The notes below the pieces were generated by a model. That model worked only from the letters and a program-made list of their open reading frames with translations, had not been told where the DNA came from and made no database searches. Both the position numbers and the translations under genes were made by a program. This document shows positions 42,105 to 50,812 of a stretch of DNA of 64,000 nucleotides, piece after piece (the first letter of the stretch is position 1; each line of letters begins with the position of its first letter). The DNA lies in NCBI GenBank assembly GCA_945901845.1, contig CAMDLR010000003.1, forward strand, positions 1-64,000, given 5' to 3'. Source of the stretch: Sediminibacterium ginsengisoli (GTDB lineage Bacteria > Bacteroidota > Bacteroidia > Chitinophagales > Chitinophagaceae).

Positions 42105-42857
42105 ATGAGAAGTTTTATGCGGGTTACTTTTTTAGTAACGGGGCTATTAAGTTTTATTTCTTTTGTTAGTGCTACCGTTTATTCAGATTCCCTTCTTCCT
42201 AACAACTACAAAGGATATACCGTTGCGCATACTTACTATACTATTTCCTACAGTGAAGCAGATAAACTGGCAGAATGGGTGGCTTATTCACTTACACCTA
42301 TGCTTATAAATGGCACTCAAAAACGAAGTTCAAAATTTTTAGCGGACCCATTATTGTCAAATCCGGTTGGGCCGGGTAGTTATGCAAAATCTGGATATGA
42401 CAGGGGGCATTTATGTCCTGCAGCAGACATGAAATTAAACAATACGTCTATGAATGAAAGTTTTTATATGTCAAATATGTCTCCGCAAACACCTTCATTT
42501 AATAGAGGTATATGGGCTAAACTTGAAGACAAAGTAAGGGATTGGGCGTTACAAAAAAATGGTGTCTATGTGGTAACGGGTCCTTTGTTAAACAAAAGCT
42601 GCGGCAGCGTCAACCAAAAAATTGCCGTTCCCTGTGCCTATTATAAAATAGTGTTTAAGCAAACAAAAACAGGAGTTGAAGCCATTGCTTTTTTACTTCC
42701 CAATGCTGGAAGTGCCGGGTCACTTAAGCAATTTGTGGTTTCAATAGATTATTTGGAAACCTTGACCGGAATAGATTTCTTTGCATCACTTTCTGATAAG
42801 CAAGAAGCAAAATTTGAATCTGTTGTATTAACAAATAATTGGCAGTTTAATAATTAA
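42105..42857 (+). CDS. Exported DNA/RNA non-specific endonuclease
   Basis: The 250-residue protein has a signal peptide (to about residue 23) and the NUC1/NucA-type domain. KSGYDRGHLCPAADM at 95-109 is the DRGH active site with His102. NESFYMSNMSPQ follows with the metal-binding Asn. It would degrade nucleic acids in the periplasm or outside for phosphate and nucleosides. It is 8 bp after the PQQ dehydrogenase gene, probably on one transcript. Confidence 0.92.
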   Translation: MRSFMRVTFLVTGLLSFISFVSATVYSDSLLPNNYKGYTVAHTYYTISYSEADKLAEWVAYSLTPMLINGTQKRSSKFLADPLLSNPVGPGSYAKSGYDRGHLCPAADMKLNNTSMNESFYMSNMSPQTPSFNRGIWAKLEDKVRDWALQKNGVYVVTGPLLNKSCGSVNQKIAVPCAYYKIVFKQTKTGVEAIAFLLPNAGSAGSLKQFVVSIDYLETLTGIDFFASLSDKQEAKFESVVLTNNWQFNN

Positions 42858-42907
42858 TGCCTTTTAAACGTTTTTGGTGACTGACTGTCCCATAAATAAA
42901 TAAATCG

Positions 42908-44098
42908 ATGCGAAAAATCCCCCTCATTTTTTCAGGTATTGTTAGTCTTGTTATTTTATTAGTAGCCTGCTCTAAAGCAGATACGCCCGCGACAGGGGGC
43001 AATGTTTTTACAGCGGTTGCTGCTGCCTTTGGCGCACAAATTGACCTCAATAATTTAGCCAACTATGCAGCGCAAACAAAGCCTGCTTATATTGTTAAAG
43101 ACAACACGGGAAACAATCCAATTACCAATGCCAAAGCAACACTTGGGAGGGTTTTATTTTACGATAAAAAATTAAGCATTGATAATACTATTTCTTGTGC
43201 GAGTTGTCATAAGCAAGCTTTTGCTTTTTCAGATACCGCACTCATTAGTTCAGGTGTAGCTGGTGGATTAACGGATAGACATTCTATGCGACTAGTCAAT
43301 GAAAGATTTGGTGTGGAGGCTAAGTTTTTTTGGGACGAAAGGGCGGCCAATTTAGAAAGCCAAACTACACAGCCCATTGCCGATCATAAAGAGATGGGTT
43401 TTAGTGGACAAACCGGAAGAGCAAATATTGCAGCACTCTTAGCCAAGTTACAGGCTACTGATTATTACAATGAACTATTCAAATTTACCTATGGAGATAT
43501 TACTGTTACAGAGCCCCGATTGCAAGAATGCTTGGCGCAGTTTGTAAGAAGCATTCAATCTTTTGATGCTAAATATGATATTGGTAGAGCGCAGGTAAAT
43601 AACGATAGACAACCTTTTCCAAACTTTACTACACAAGAGAACACCGGTAAAGATTTATTTTTAACCCCACCTGTTTTTGATGGGAATAGCAGTAGAATTG
43701 GTGGAGGACTTGGATGTAATGCTTGTCATAATGCGCCAGAATTTGATATTGATCCTAATACCCGAAACAATGGAGTAATAGCACTCGCAGTTGGTGCAGG
43801 TCAAGATATTAATGTTACACGCGCACCTACACTTCGAGACCTTGTTAATAATAGGGGCGAATTAAATACCCGGTTAATGCACACAGGTGGTATAAGAGAT
43901 TTAGCAACAGCAGTTTCTCATTATGGAGGATTTATTAATGACAATAGAAATTTAGATCAACGCTTAAAACCCAATGGTGTAAATGTGCAGCGTTTAAATT
44001 TGCAGCCCGCCGAAATTGCTGCAGTTGTAGCGTTCTTAAAAACCCTAGCAGGCACAAATGTATACACCGACAAAAAATGGGCGACCCCATTTAACTAA
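42908..44098 (+). CDS. MauG/cytochrome c peroxidase-family diheme lipoprotein
   Basis: The 396-residue protein has a lipobox (LVACSKAD, Cys21). Two haem sites follow: CASCHKQAFAF with CxxCH at 97-101 and CNACHNAPEF with CxxCH at 270-274. PFSDTALISSG-type spacing and RAPTLRDLVNN match bacterial diheme cytochrome c peroxidase and MauG. It reduces peroxide or modifies a protein substrate in the periplasm. It is the last gene of the apparent 39940-44098 unit, and the weakest of the three candidate operator palindromes starts directly after its stop. Confidence 0.88.
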   Translation: MRKIPLIFSGIVSLVILLVACSKADTPATGGNVFTAVAAAFGAQIDLNNLANYAAQTKPAYIVKDNTGNNPITNAKATLGRVLFYDKKLSIDNTISCASCHKQAFAFSDTALISSGVAGGLTDRHSMRLVNERFGVEAKFFWDERAANLESQTTQPIADHKEMGFSGQTGRANIAALLAKLQATDYYNELFKFTYGDITVTEPRLQECLAQFVRSIQSFDAKYDIGRAQVNNDRQPFPNFTTQENTGKDLFLTPPVFDGNSSRIGGGLGCNACHNAPEFDIDPNTRNNGVIALAVGAGQDINVTRAPTLRDLVNNRGELNTRLMHTGGIRDLATAVSHYGGFINDNRNLDQRLKPNGVNVQRLNLQPAEIAAVVAFLKTLAGTNVYTDKKWATPFN

Positions 44099-44118
44099 AA
44101 ACTAACGTTTGTTAATTT
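44099..44118. promoter_or_regulatory. Degenerate third copy of the aromatic-pathway palindrome
   Basis: AAACTAACGTTTGTTAATTT matches the 47815 site at 14 of 20 positions and keeps the CTAA-N6-TTA half-site spacing. It is 43 bp upstream of the aromatic amino acid hydroxylase start, just after the MauG stop. Chance is possible for an A+T-rich stretch. Confidence 0.4.
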
Positions 44119-44160
44119 ATTTAAATTACACTATTTTAGCTCATTACAAGGAGCTAAATA

Positions 44161-45942
44161 ATGAACGATTTTAATAATAAGCAGGTGGCTAATTTGCCAG
44201 CACATTTGGCGAAATACATTGTAGATCAGTGTTACGAGAAGTATACCAGTGTAGACCATGCCGTTTGGCGTTATGTGATGCGTCAAAATTATAGTTTCCT
44301 AAAAGACGCTGCTTACTACCCCTATATTCCAGGCTTAAAAAAGGCCGGTTTAACCATCGAAAAAATTCCAAGCCTACAAGAAATTAATGATGCACTTGCT
44401 AATATTGGTTGGGGTGCAGTTACGGTAGATGGATTTATTCCGCCTGCAGCATTTATGGAATTTCAGGCATACCGGGTCCTTGTAATTGCTGCCGATATCA
44501 GACAACTAGAACATATTGAATATACCAGTGCACCCGATATTATTCATGAATCGGCGGGCCATGCACCTATTATTAGTGACTCTGATTACAACCAATACCT
44601 AAGCTATCTTGGGTATATAGGAACCAAAGCTATTCTTTCTTCCAAAGATTTTGAACTCTACGAAACCATCAGACAGCTTTCTATTTTAAAAGAAATGCCA
44701 GGTATTGATGAAGCAGTTATTAAAAAAACAGAGGCCACTATTTTTGAACAACAGCAAAATTTAGGCGAACCTTCCGAAATGGCATTGCTTAGTCGATTAC
44801 AATGGTGGACCGTCGAGTATGGTTTAATTGGGCCACTCGATCAACCCAAAATTTATGGAGCAGGTTTATTATCGTCAATAGGGGAGAGCGCTTCATGCAT
44901 GCACTCTGAGGTAAAAAAAATACCATATACCATTGATGCGCTTACCTATTCATATGATATTACCAAGCAACAACCTCAACTTTTTGTTACACATACTTTT
45001 CAAAATTTAATTGATGTTTTAAAACAGTTTGAAAATACGATGGCATTTAGGGTAGGCGGTTTAGAGGGCGTAAAAAAAGCCATTGATTGTAAAAATATTT
45101 GTACACTAGTATATAGTTCTGGTATGCAGGTATCAGGTGCTTGTACGCAGGTTATAGAAGGGCCAGGGTCTAGTGTAGCGTATATAAAAACAACGGGTCC
45201 TACCGCTTTATCATTTAACCAAAAACAGTTACATGGTCATGGTAAAAACTACCATGCAGATGGTTTTGGGTCGCCAGTTGGACATTTAATGGGTGCCAAA
45301 AAGCCGCTCGAAGATTTTACAGCGCAAGACCTTTCTGATGTTGGCATTGAACTCAATAAAGAAGTACTATTATCATTTGAATCAGGCATTACCGTTCAAG
45401 GTATTTTAAGAGATAGTATAAAGCAGGAAACAAAAAACATCATTTTTTCTTTCACATCCTGTACGGTAATAAGTAAAGATGGACTTGTTTTGTTTGACCC
45501 ATCATGGGGTGTATTTGATATGGCCGTGGGTGCCTCTATTGTATCTGTATTTAATGGCCCCGCCGATATCAGCACTTTTGAAGATCAGTTGTATGTATCG
45601 CCTGAGCAAACACATCAGCCTAGCTATTCTCCTCAGGATTATGCCTATCATGCATTGTTTGCAAAGGTTAGGGAAATAAGAGGGCAAATTGAATTAGCAT
45701 CAATAACCACGGCGCATGTAACGGAACTCCAAACTGTATTTAATCAGGTACTTACATCGCATAAAAAAGATTGGCTTTGCGCACTAGAAATTTTAGAAAT
45801 TGTGGCACCTGAAACAGACGCCTCAATTTTTGCAGCTGAAATAAGGGGATATCTCGAAAAGCAAAAAACGGGAAATCCTAGTTTTACAACATTAATAACC
45901 GATGGACTTGGAATTATTGATGCGAGGTTGATTTTTCAATAA
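44161..45942 (+). CDS. phhA: Aromatic amino acid (phenylalanine) hydroxylase with long C-terminal extension
   Basis: The 593-residue protein has the iron-binding core of tetrahydropterin-dependent hydroxylases: PDIIHESAGHAP at 125-136 supplies His129 and His134, and WWTVEYGLIG supplies Glu219. The core domain covers about 1-300, the usual length of bacterial phenylalanine hydroxylases. The further 290 residues have no domain I recognise. The likely reaction is phenylalanine to tyrosine, feeding the hppD-hmgA genes next door. AAGGAG precedes the start, an uncommon strong Shine-Dalgarno match for this phylum, and a degenerate operator lies upstream. Tryptophan as substrate cannot be excluded. 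Confidence 0.85.
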   Translation: MNDFNNKQVANLPAHLAKYIVDQCYEKYTSVDHAVWRYVMRQNYSFLKDAAYYPYIPGLKKAGLTIEKIPSLQEINDALANIGWGAVTVDGFIPPAAFMEFQAYRVLVIAADIRQLEHIEYTSAPDIIHESAGHAPIISDSDYNQYLSYLGYIGTKAILSSKDFELYETIRQLSILKEMPGIDEAVIKKTEATIFEQQQNLGEPSEMALLSRLQWWTVEYGLIGPLDQPKIYGAGLLSSIGESASCMHSEVKKIPYTIDALTYSYDITKQQPQLFVTHTFQNLIDVLKQFENTMAFRVGGLEGVKKAIDCKNICTLVYSSGMQVSGACTQVIEGPGSSVAYIKTTGPTALSFNQKQLHGHGKNYHADGFGSPVGHLMGAKKPLEDFTAQDLSDVGIELNKEVLLSFESGITVQGILRDSIKQETKNIIFSFTSCTVISKDGLVLFDPSWGVFDMAVGASIVSVFNGPADISTFEDQLYVSPEQTHQPSYSPQDYAYHALFAKVREIRGQIELASITTAHVTELQTVFNQVLTSHKKDWLCALEILEIVAPETDASIFAAEIRGYLEKQKTGNPSFTTLITDGLGIIDARLIFQ

Positions 45943-46771
45943 TCGTCCAAGCATTTTGTGCATTGTTGTTTGCTAGTTCTAGTTTAATGGCTTCGATACT
46001 TGCAGGCATCAATTGTATATTATCATTTTCGTTTTGCGCCAATGACGCTGGAACTGTTGTGCAATTTGCGAGCTGTGCTTTTTCATTGCTAGTCAACCCT
46101 GCATAATCCCTTATAAATTTAGGTAAATCGTCAAAACCCATACCTAGCTGCGTATTTGGCTTGGTTACCTCAAATAAATTTTGTTCGTTAATTCTTGCGT
46201 ACCAATCTCCACCAAGTCTTGCTACTAAATCTAATTTTGCTTGATCAATTTTGTTTTGGGCATTTAATACCGATTCTGCAATGTGTATTTTTTTAATTTC
46301 TGCAAGTACTAAATTTCCGGCACCTGCTTTTTCGCCAAGGGCAATAATTTGTGCAACGGTACATTCAAGTTGTATCGGTGACTCTGCAACCCTTGGAGGT
46401 GCTACCATATCGGAAGGGATTTGTGTAAATCCTGCTTTGGTAAACTCATTAATGTCTTTAGGGTATTCGCAACTAGAGAGCGATACTTGCTGCACCATGG
46501 CATAGTTTACAATATTGATCACACACTCTGGTACTTCTTTCAAATTTTCGAGGGTATGCTTGGTGGTATTGTCTCTGACTCTTCTGGAAGGAGAAAAAAT
46601 ACAAATGGGCGGGTTCATGCTAAATAAATTAAAATAGCTGAACGGACTAAGGTTTACCTGACCCTCTTTGTCAATGGTAGATGCCAAACAAATAGGCCTC
46701 GGCGCTATGGCACTTTGTAAATATCCCTGAAGTTCTAATGGACTTATGTCTGAAGTGTTGATGGTAAGCAT
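45914..46771 (-). CDS. Flavin reductase-like FMN-binding split-barrel protein
   Basis: The 285-residue protein has the split-barrel FMN domain: APRPICLASTIDKEGQVNLSPFSYFNLFSMNPP at about 27-58 and FSPSRRVRDNTTKHTLENL are its signatures, with an additional C-terminal part (about 205-285). Relatives reduce flavins or bind haem and FMN. In Bacteroidota I recall such genes beside homogentisate-pathway genes, with unknown role. The stop overlaps the hydroxylase gene end by 29 bp on the opposite strand. It lies 2 bp downstream of the fumarylacetoacetate hydrolase gene, so belongs to that transcript. Confidence 0.75.
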   Translation of the reverse strand: MLTINTSDISPLELQGYLQSAIAPRPICLASTIDKEGQVNLSPFSYFNLFSMNPPICIFSPSRRVRDNTTKHTLENLKEVPECVINIVNYAMVQQVSLSSCEYPKDINEFTKAGFTQIPSDMVAPPRVAESPIQLECTVAQIIALGEKAGAGNLVLAEIKKIHIAESVLNAQNKIDQAKLDLVARLGGDWYARINEQNLFEVTKPNTQLGMGFDDLPKFIRDYAGLTSNEKAQLANCTTVPASLAQNENDNIQLMPASIEAIKLELANNNAQNAWTIIEKSTSHQ

Positions 46772-46773
46772 GC

Positions 46774-47769
46774 TTATTTCTTTAGGGATAAAATGGACCA
46801 GTTGCTATCTTCGGCAACAATTTGATTTTCTAAAATACCTAAATTATCAATAGACATAGTTACCTTATCTCCATTTTGTAACCATTGTGGCTTAAAATTA
46901 GGATCCAATCTTTTTCCCGTTCCATTGAGTTCTAAAAAGCATCCGGTACCAACGGTTCCAGAGCCAATAACATCACCCGGATATAGGGTAACGCCGTAAG
47001 AACATCTTTCTATGATTTCTGCAAATGTCCAGTCCATATCTTTTACATTCCCACTCGAAACCAAAATATCATTGACGTAACATTTCATTTCTAAATTGTA
47101 ATTAAGGCCTACATGACCAGCCTTGGTTGGCGCTACTTTTTGTGCAAGCTCATCGGGTGTAACAAGCCATGGTCCAATAACGGTAGAAAAATCTTTTCCT
47201 TTGGCAGGGCCTAGGTTTAAAAGCATTTCTTCCATTTGGAGTTTTCTTGCGCTCATATCATTCATGATGGTAAATCCTGCGATATACGCATCTGCTTCAT
47301 TGGCTTTAATATTTCTTCCCTTTTTACCAATAACAATGGCTATTTCAAGTTCAAAATCGAGTTGCTCAAAATGATCGGGCATGCAATAAACAGGACCGGG
47401 ACCTTCAACAGCTTGGTGATTGGTAAAATAAAAAATAGGGTATTGGTCAAATTCAGGAATCATTTCTACGCCCCTGTTTTTTCTGGCTGCTTCTACGTGT
47501 TGTCTAAAAGCGTATCCATCTCTACAAGAAGTAGGGTGAGGAACAGGCGCCAAAATCTCATAATTTTTTATGGGCACGGCTACAATGCTTTTATCTGCAA
47601 TTTGATTTGCTGTTTGCTGGGCAAGCTGCATCCCTTTTTCTTCTAGGGCTAAAAATGCATTCATAGAAGCAGGCAAACCCGACTGATTTTCCGGTAATGA
47701 ATAGAGTTCGTTATTGACCAAAACGCCGTATGATGTGGCATTGTTTAAACGGTAGCTAATGATTTTCAT
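46774..47769 (-). CDS. fahA: Fumarylacetoacetate hydrolase-family protein (short form)
   Basis: This 331-residue protein has the FAH fold: DFELEIAIVIGKKGRNI carries the metal-binding Glu pair, AGFTIMNDMSARKLQ follows with the Asp, and VIGSGTVGTGC is the late FAH motif. It is shorter than classical fumarylacetoacetase (about 420) because it lacks the N-terminal domain, but similar short forms serve in bacterial homogentisate pathways. It should hydrolyse fumarylacetoacetate to fumarate and acetoacetate. It diverges from hmgA across a palindrome at 47815-47834, which supports shared control. Confidence 0.82.
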   Translation of the reverse strand: MKIISYRLNNATSYGVLVNNELYSLPENQSGLPASMNAFLALEEKGMQLAQQTANQIADKSIVAVPIKNYEILAPVPHPTSCRDGYAFRQHVEAARKNRGVEMIPEFDQYPIFYFTNHQAVEGPGPVYCMPDHFEQLDFELEIAIVIGKKGRNIKANEADAYIAGFTIMNDMSARKLQMEEMLLNLGPAKGKDFSTVIGPWLVTPDELAQKVAPTKAGHVGLNYNLEMKCYVNDILVSSGNVKDMDWTFAEIIERCSYGVTLYPGDVIGSGTVGTGCFLELNGTGKRLDPNFKPQWLQNGDKVTMSIDNLGILENQIVAEDSNWSILSLKK

Positions 47770-47814
47770 GGAATGTTAATTGTGCAAAACGAAGGTAAAA
47801 TAATATTCTATTTT

Positions 47815-47834
47815 ATACTAATAATTGTTAGTAT
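47815..47834. promoter_or_regulatory. Palindromic operator candidate between fahA and hmgA
   Basis: ATACTAATAATTGTTAGTAT is a perfect inverted repeat of 7-bp arms (ATACTAA/TTAGTAT) around a 6-base centre. It lies 45 bp from the fahA start and 23 bp from the hmgA start, so one bound protein could control both. Nearly the same sequence recurs at 51554-51573 before the CoA-transferase operon (19 of 20 after reverse complement). The binding protein is not encoded in the window. Confidence 0.7.
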
Positions 47835-47857
47835 TGCAACGGAATAAATACACTGTT

Positions 47858-49024
47858 ATGCCAATATACCATAGTTTAGGACAAATTCCTGCAAAACGCC
47901 ACACCGTATTTAGAAAACCCGATGGGGCGCTCTATGCCGAAGAACTCGTTTCTACCGAAGGTTTTTCTAGTATGTATTCACTGGTATACCATACGCATCC
48001 ACCTACCATTGTAAAAGAATTGGGTACTCCGTATTCGGTAGAACCAAAAATTGCAAGAGAAAAACATTTACGACATACTAGTTTGCTTGGCTTTAATATC
48101 AAGCCACAAAAAGATTATTTAGAGAGTAGAAAAATTGTATTGGTAAATGCCGATTTGCAAATTTCTTTGGCGGCACCCATGGAGTCTATGACGACTTATT
48201 TTTATAAAAATAGTCAGGCCGATGAAGTGTTGTTTATCCATAAAGGTTCGGGCACTTTAAAAACTGGATTTGGCAAAATATATTTTAAGTACGGTGATTA
48301 TATTGTTGTTCCAAGAGGCACCATTTACCAACTAGAATTTAATGACACTGACAACAGGTTATTTATAATCGAAAGTTTTAGCCCTATACATTTTCCAAAA
48401 AGGTATCAAAATAAATATGGACAATTGATGGAGCATTCGCCATTTTGCGAGCGCGACATTGTGAGGCCTTCTGATTTGGAAACCTTTGATGAAACTGGCG
48501 ATTTTAAAGTACTCATTAAAAAGCAGGGACTCATTTATCCGTATACCTATGGTACGCATCCATTTGATTTTATTGGATGGGATGGATATCATTATCCTTG
48601 GGCTTTTTCGATCCATAATTTTGAACCTATTACGGGTCGCGTGCATCAGCCACCACCTGTGCACCAAACATTTGAAGCGCACAATTTTGTGATATGCTCA
48701 TTTGTGCCGCGTAAATATGATTACCATCCAGATGCTATTCCTGCGCCATATAACCATAGTAATATAGATAGTGACGAAGTACTCTATTATGTTGATGGTG
48801 ATTTTATGAGTAGAAAATCTGTGGTGCAAGGTCAAATAACACTTCACCCTGGTGGCATACCGCATGGTCCACATCCGGGTACTGTAGAAAATTCGATTGG
48901 TAAAGAAAAAACAGAAGAACTGGCCGTTATGATTGATCCATTTAAGCCGCTGATGTTAACCGAAGATGCCATTGCTATTGAAGATGAAAGTTACCACAAG
49001 AGTTGGCAACACAATGTTGAATAA
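47858..49024 (+). CDS. hmgA: Homogentisate 1,2-dioxygenase
   Basis: I start at the ATG at 47858 (MPIYHSLGQIPAKRH), because the in-frame TTG at 47825 lies inside the palindrome. The 388-residue protein matches homogentisate dioxygenase: HPFDFIGWDGYHYPW, NFVICSFVPRKYDYHPDAIPAPYNHSNIDSDEVLYY and LHPGGIPHGPHPG carry the iron-ligand His and Glu region. It opens homogentisate to maleylacetoacetate. The gene is 15 bp upstream of hppD, giving an hmgA-hppD operon. Confidence 0.94.
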   Translation: MPIYHSLGQIPAKRHTVFRKPDGALYAEELVSTEGFSSMYSLVYHTHPPTIVKELGTPYSVEPKIAREKHLRHTSLLGFNIKPQKDYLESRKIVLVNADLQISLAAPMESMTTYFYKNSQADEVLFIHKGSGTLKTGFGKIYFKYGDYIVVPRGTIYQLEFNDTDNRLFIIESFSPIHFPKRYQNKYGQLMEHSPFCERDIVRPSDLETFDETGDFKVLIKKQGLIYPYTYGTHPFDFIGWDGYHYPWAFSIHNFEPITGRVHQPPPVHQTFEAHNFVICSFVPRKYDYHPDAIPAPYNHSNIDSDEVLYYVDGDFMSRKSVVQGQITLHPGGIPHGPHPGTVENSIGKEKTEELAVMIDPFKPLMLTEDAIAIEDESYHKSWQHNVE

Positions 49025-49039
49025 GAATTAAATATTTAT

Positions 49040-50134
49040 ATGAGCACAGATTTTTTACCCCTCATGGGAACAGATTATGTAGAGTTGTATGTAGGTAATG
49101 CAAAACAAGCAGCACATTTTTACAAAACAGCTTTTGGATTTCAGAGCTATGCATACAGTGGTCCTGAAACGGGCGATAAAGAAAAAGTATCTTATGTACT
49201 GATACAAAATAAAGTAAGACTCGTTTTAACAACACCACTGCATCCAACAGGTACGATTGCGGAGCATGTAAACAAACATGGTGATGGTGTAAAAGCGGTT
49301 GCTTTAATGGTAAACGATGCTACCGATGCTTTTGAACAAACCGTAAAGCGAGGCGCAAAGCCATACATGGAGCCTACTACAAGTGAAGATGCAAATGGTA
49401 AAATTGTAATGAGTGGTATTCATATTTATGGCGATACAGTTCATTTATTTATTGAGCGTAAAGATTATAAGGGCACATTTATGCCAGGATTTAAAGTATG
49501 GGAAAGCCATTACAATCCATCTGATGTTGGTCTTCAATACATAGATCATTGCGTAGGTAATGTGGGTTGGAATCAAATGAATACCTGGGTTTCGTTTTAC
49601 GAAGACGTGATGGGTTTTAAAAACATTTTAACTTTCGATGACAAGCAAATTTCTACCGAATATTCGGCGCTCATGAGTAAAGTAATGAGTAATGGAAATG
49701 GTTTTGTGAAATTCCCAATTAACGAACCGGCCAAAGCAAAGAAAAAATCTCAAGTAGAAGAATACCTTGATTTTTATAAAGATGCAGGGGTGCAACATAT
49801 TGCCATTGCAACGGGGGACATTATTACCACAGTAACAGCATTAAGTGAAAGAGGCGTTGAGTTTTTAAAAGTGCCAAATACCTATTACGATCAACTACTT
49901 GACCGTATTGGTCCCATCGATGAAGACTTAGAGCCTTTAAGAAAACTAGGCATATTAGTAGACCGTGACGATGAAGGATATTTACTACAAATATTTACCA
50001 AGCCAGTAGAAGATAGACCTACCTTATTTTTTGAAATTATTCAGCGCAAAGGAGCTAAATCATTTGGAGCAGGTAACTTTAAAGCACTTTTTGAAGCCCT
50101 CGAAAGAGAACAAGAATTAAGAGGTAATCTATAA
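49040..50134 (+). CDS. hppD: 4-hydroxyphenylpyruvate dioxygenase
   Basis: This 364-residue protein has two glyoxalase/VOC-like repeats. YVELYVGNAKQAAHFYKTAFGF opens the first. YIDHCVGNVGWNQMNTWVSFYEDVMGFKN carries the first iron His, VQHIAIATGDI the second, and LLQIFTKP with PTLFFEIIQRKG the last Glu. It converts 4-hydroxyphenylpyruvate to homogentisate. The tyrosine aminotransferase needed upstream is not in the window. It is 15 bp after hmgA and converges on the CoA-transferase operon with a 15-bp gap. Confidence 0.95.
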   Translation: MSTDFLPLMGTDYVELYVGNAKQAAHFYKTAFGFQSYAYSGPETGDKEKVSYVLIQNKVRLVLTTPLHPTGTIAEHVNKHGDGVKAVALMVNDATDAFEQTVKRGAKPYMEPTTSEDANGKIVMSGIHIYGDTVHLFIERKDYKGTFMPGFKVWESHYNPSDVGLQYIDHCVGNVGWNQMNTWVSFYEDVMGFKNILTFDDKQISTEYSALMSKVMSNGNGFVKFPINEPAKAKKKSQVEEYLDFYKDAGVQHIAIATGDIITTVTALSERGVEFLKVPNTYYDQLLDRIGPIDEDLEPLRKLGILVDRDDEGYLLQIFTKPVEDRPTLFFEIIQRKGAKSFGAGNFKALFEALEREQELRGNL

Positions 50135-50149
50135 TTTATTTTACCTTTT

Positions 50150-50806
50150 TTATAATGCCATTTCTGGTATGTCTCCACTAATAAGGAGCTTTCCAGCAGT
50201 GGCATTTTTTATTTCCTCTATCGATACGCCAGGCGCTCTTTCTATTAAGATAAATCCGCCTTCTGGAGCAATATCAATAACGGCTAATTCGGTCACAATT
50301 CTTTTAACACAGTTTTTTCCGGTGAGGGGTAAATCACATTTGGCAAGGAGTTTGCTTTCGCCTGCTTTATTCACGTGTTGCATCGCTACAATGATATGTT
50401 TTGCAGAAGCAACAAGGTCCATGGCACCACCCATACCTTTTACCATTTTACCCGGAATTTTCCAGTTGGCAATATCTCCGTTTTCAGAAACTTCCATGGC
50501 ACCAAGTATGGTTAAGTCAATTTTTTTGGAATGAATCATACCAAAGCTCATCGCAGAATCAAATGAACTAGCACCTGGAAGCGCCGTTATGGTTTGCTTG
50601 CCTGCATTGATAACATCCGGATCAACAGCATATTCTTTTGGAAAAGGGCCAACGCCCAATAATCCATTTTCACTTTGAAAACATACGTTGATGCCTTCGT
50701 GTAAATAGTTTGCAACCAGTGTGGGAATGCCAATACCTAAATTAACGTAGGTATTATTTTTTACTTCTTTTGCAATTCGTTTTGCAATACCTTCTTTATC
50801 TAACAT
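50150..50806 (-). CDS. scoB: 3-oxoacid CoA-transferase subunit B
   Basis: The 218-residue protein matches the B subunit of succinyl-CoA:3-ketoacid CoA-transferase. CFQSENGLLGVGPFP supplies the catalytic Glu in SENG. VNLGIGIPTLVANYL and MKGMGGAMDLVA-type repeats are family signatures. With subunit A it moves CoA from succinyl-CoA to acetoacetate. The gene lies 6 bp after scoA on the minus strand. It consumes the acetoacetate made by the fahA step, completing the catabolism of the aromatic ring. Confidence 0.94.
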   Translation of the reverse strand: MLDKEGIAKRIAKEVKNNTYVNLGIGIPTLVANYLHEGINVCFQSENGLLGVGPFPKEYAVDPDVINAGKQTITALPGASSFDSAMSFGMIHSKKIDLTILGAMEVSENGDIANWKIPGKMVKGMGGAMDLVASAKHIIVAMQHVNKAGESKLLAKCDLPLTGKNCVKRIVTELAVIDIAPEGGFILIERAPGVSIEEIKNATAGKLLISGDIPEMAL

Positions 50807-50812
50807 AAAATT

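Noticed and set aside
47236..47646. Open frame of 136 codons antisense to the FAH-family gene
   Set aside because: No domain or leader; the opposite strand encodes intact metal-site motifs.
47825..47857. Upstream TTG start for hmgA
   Set aside because: The TTG lies inside the 20-bp palindrome, and the usual homogentisate dioxygenase N-terminus begins at the ATG at 47858.
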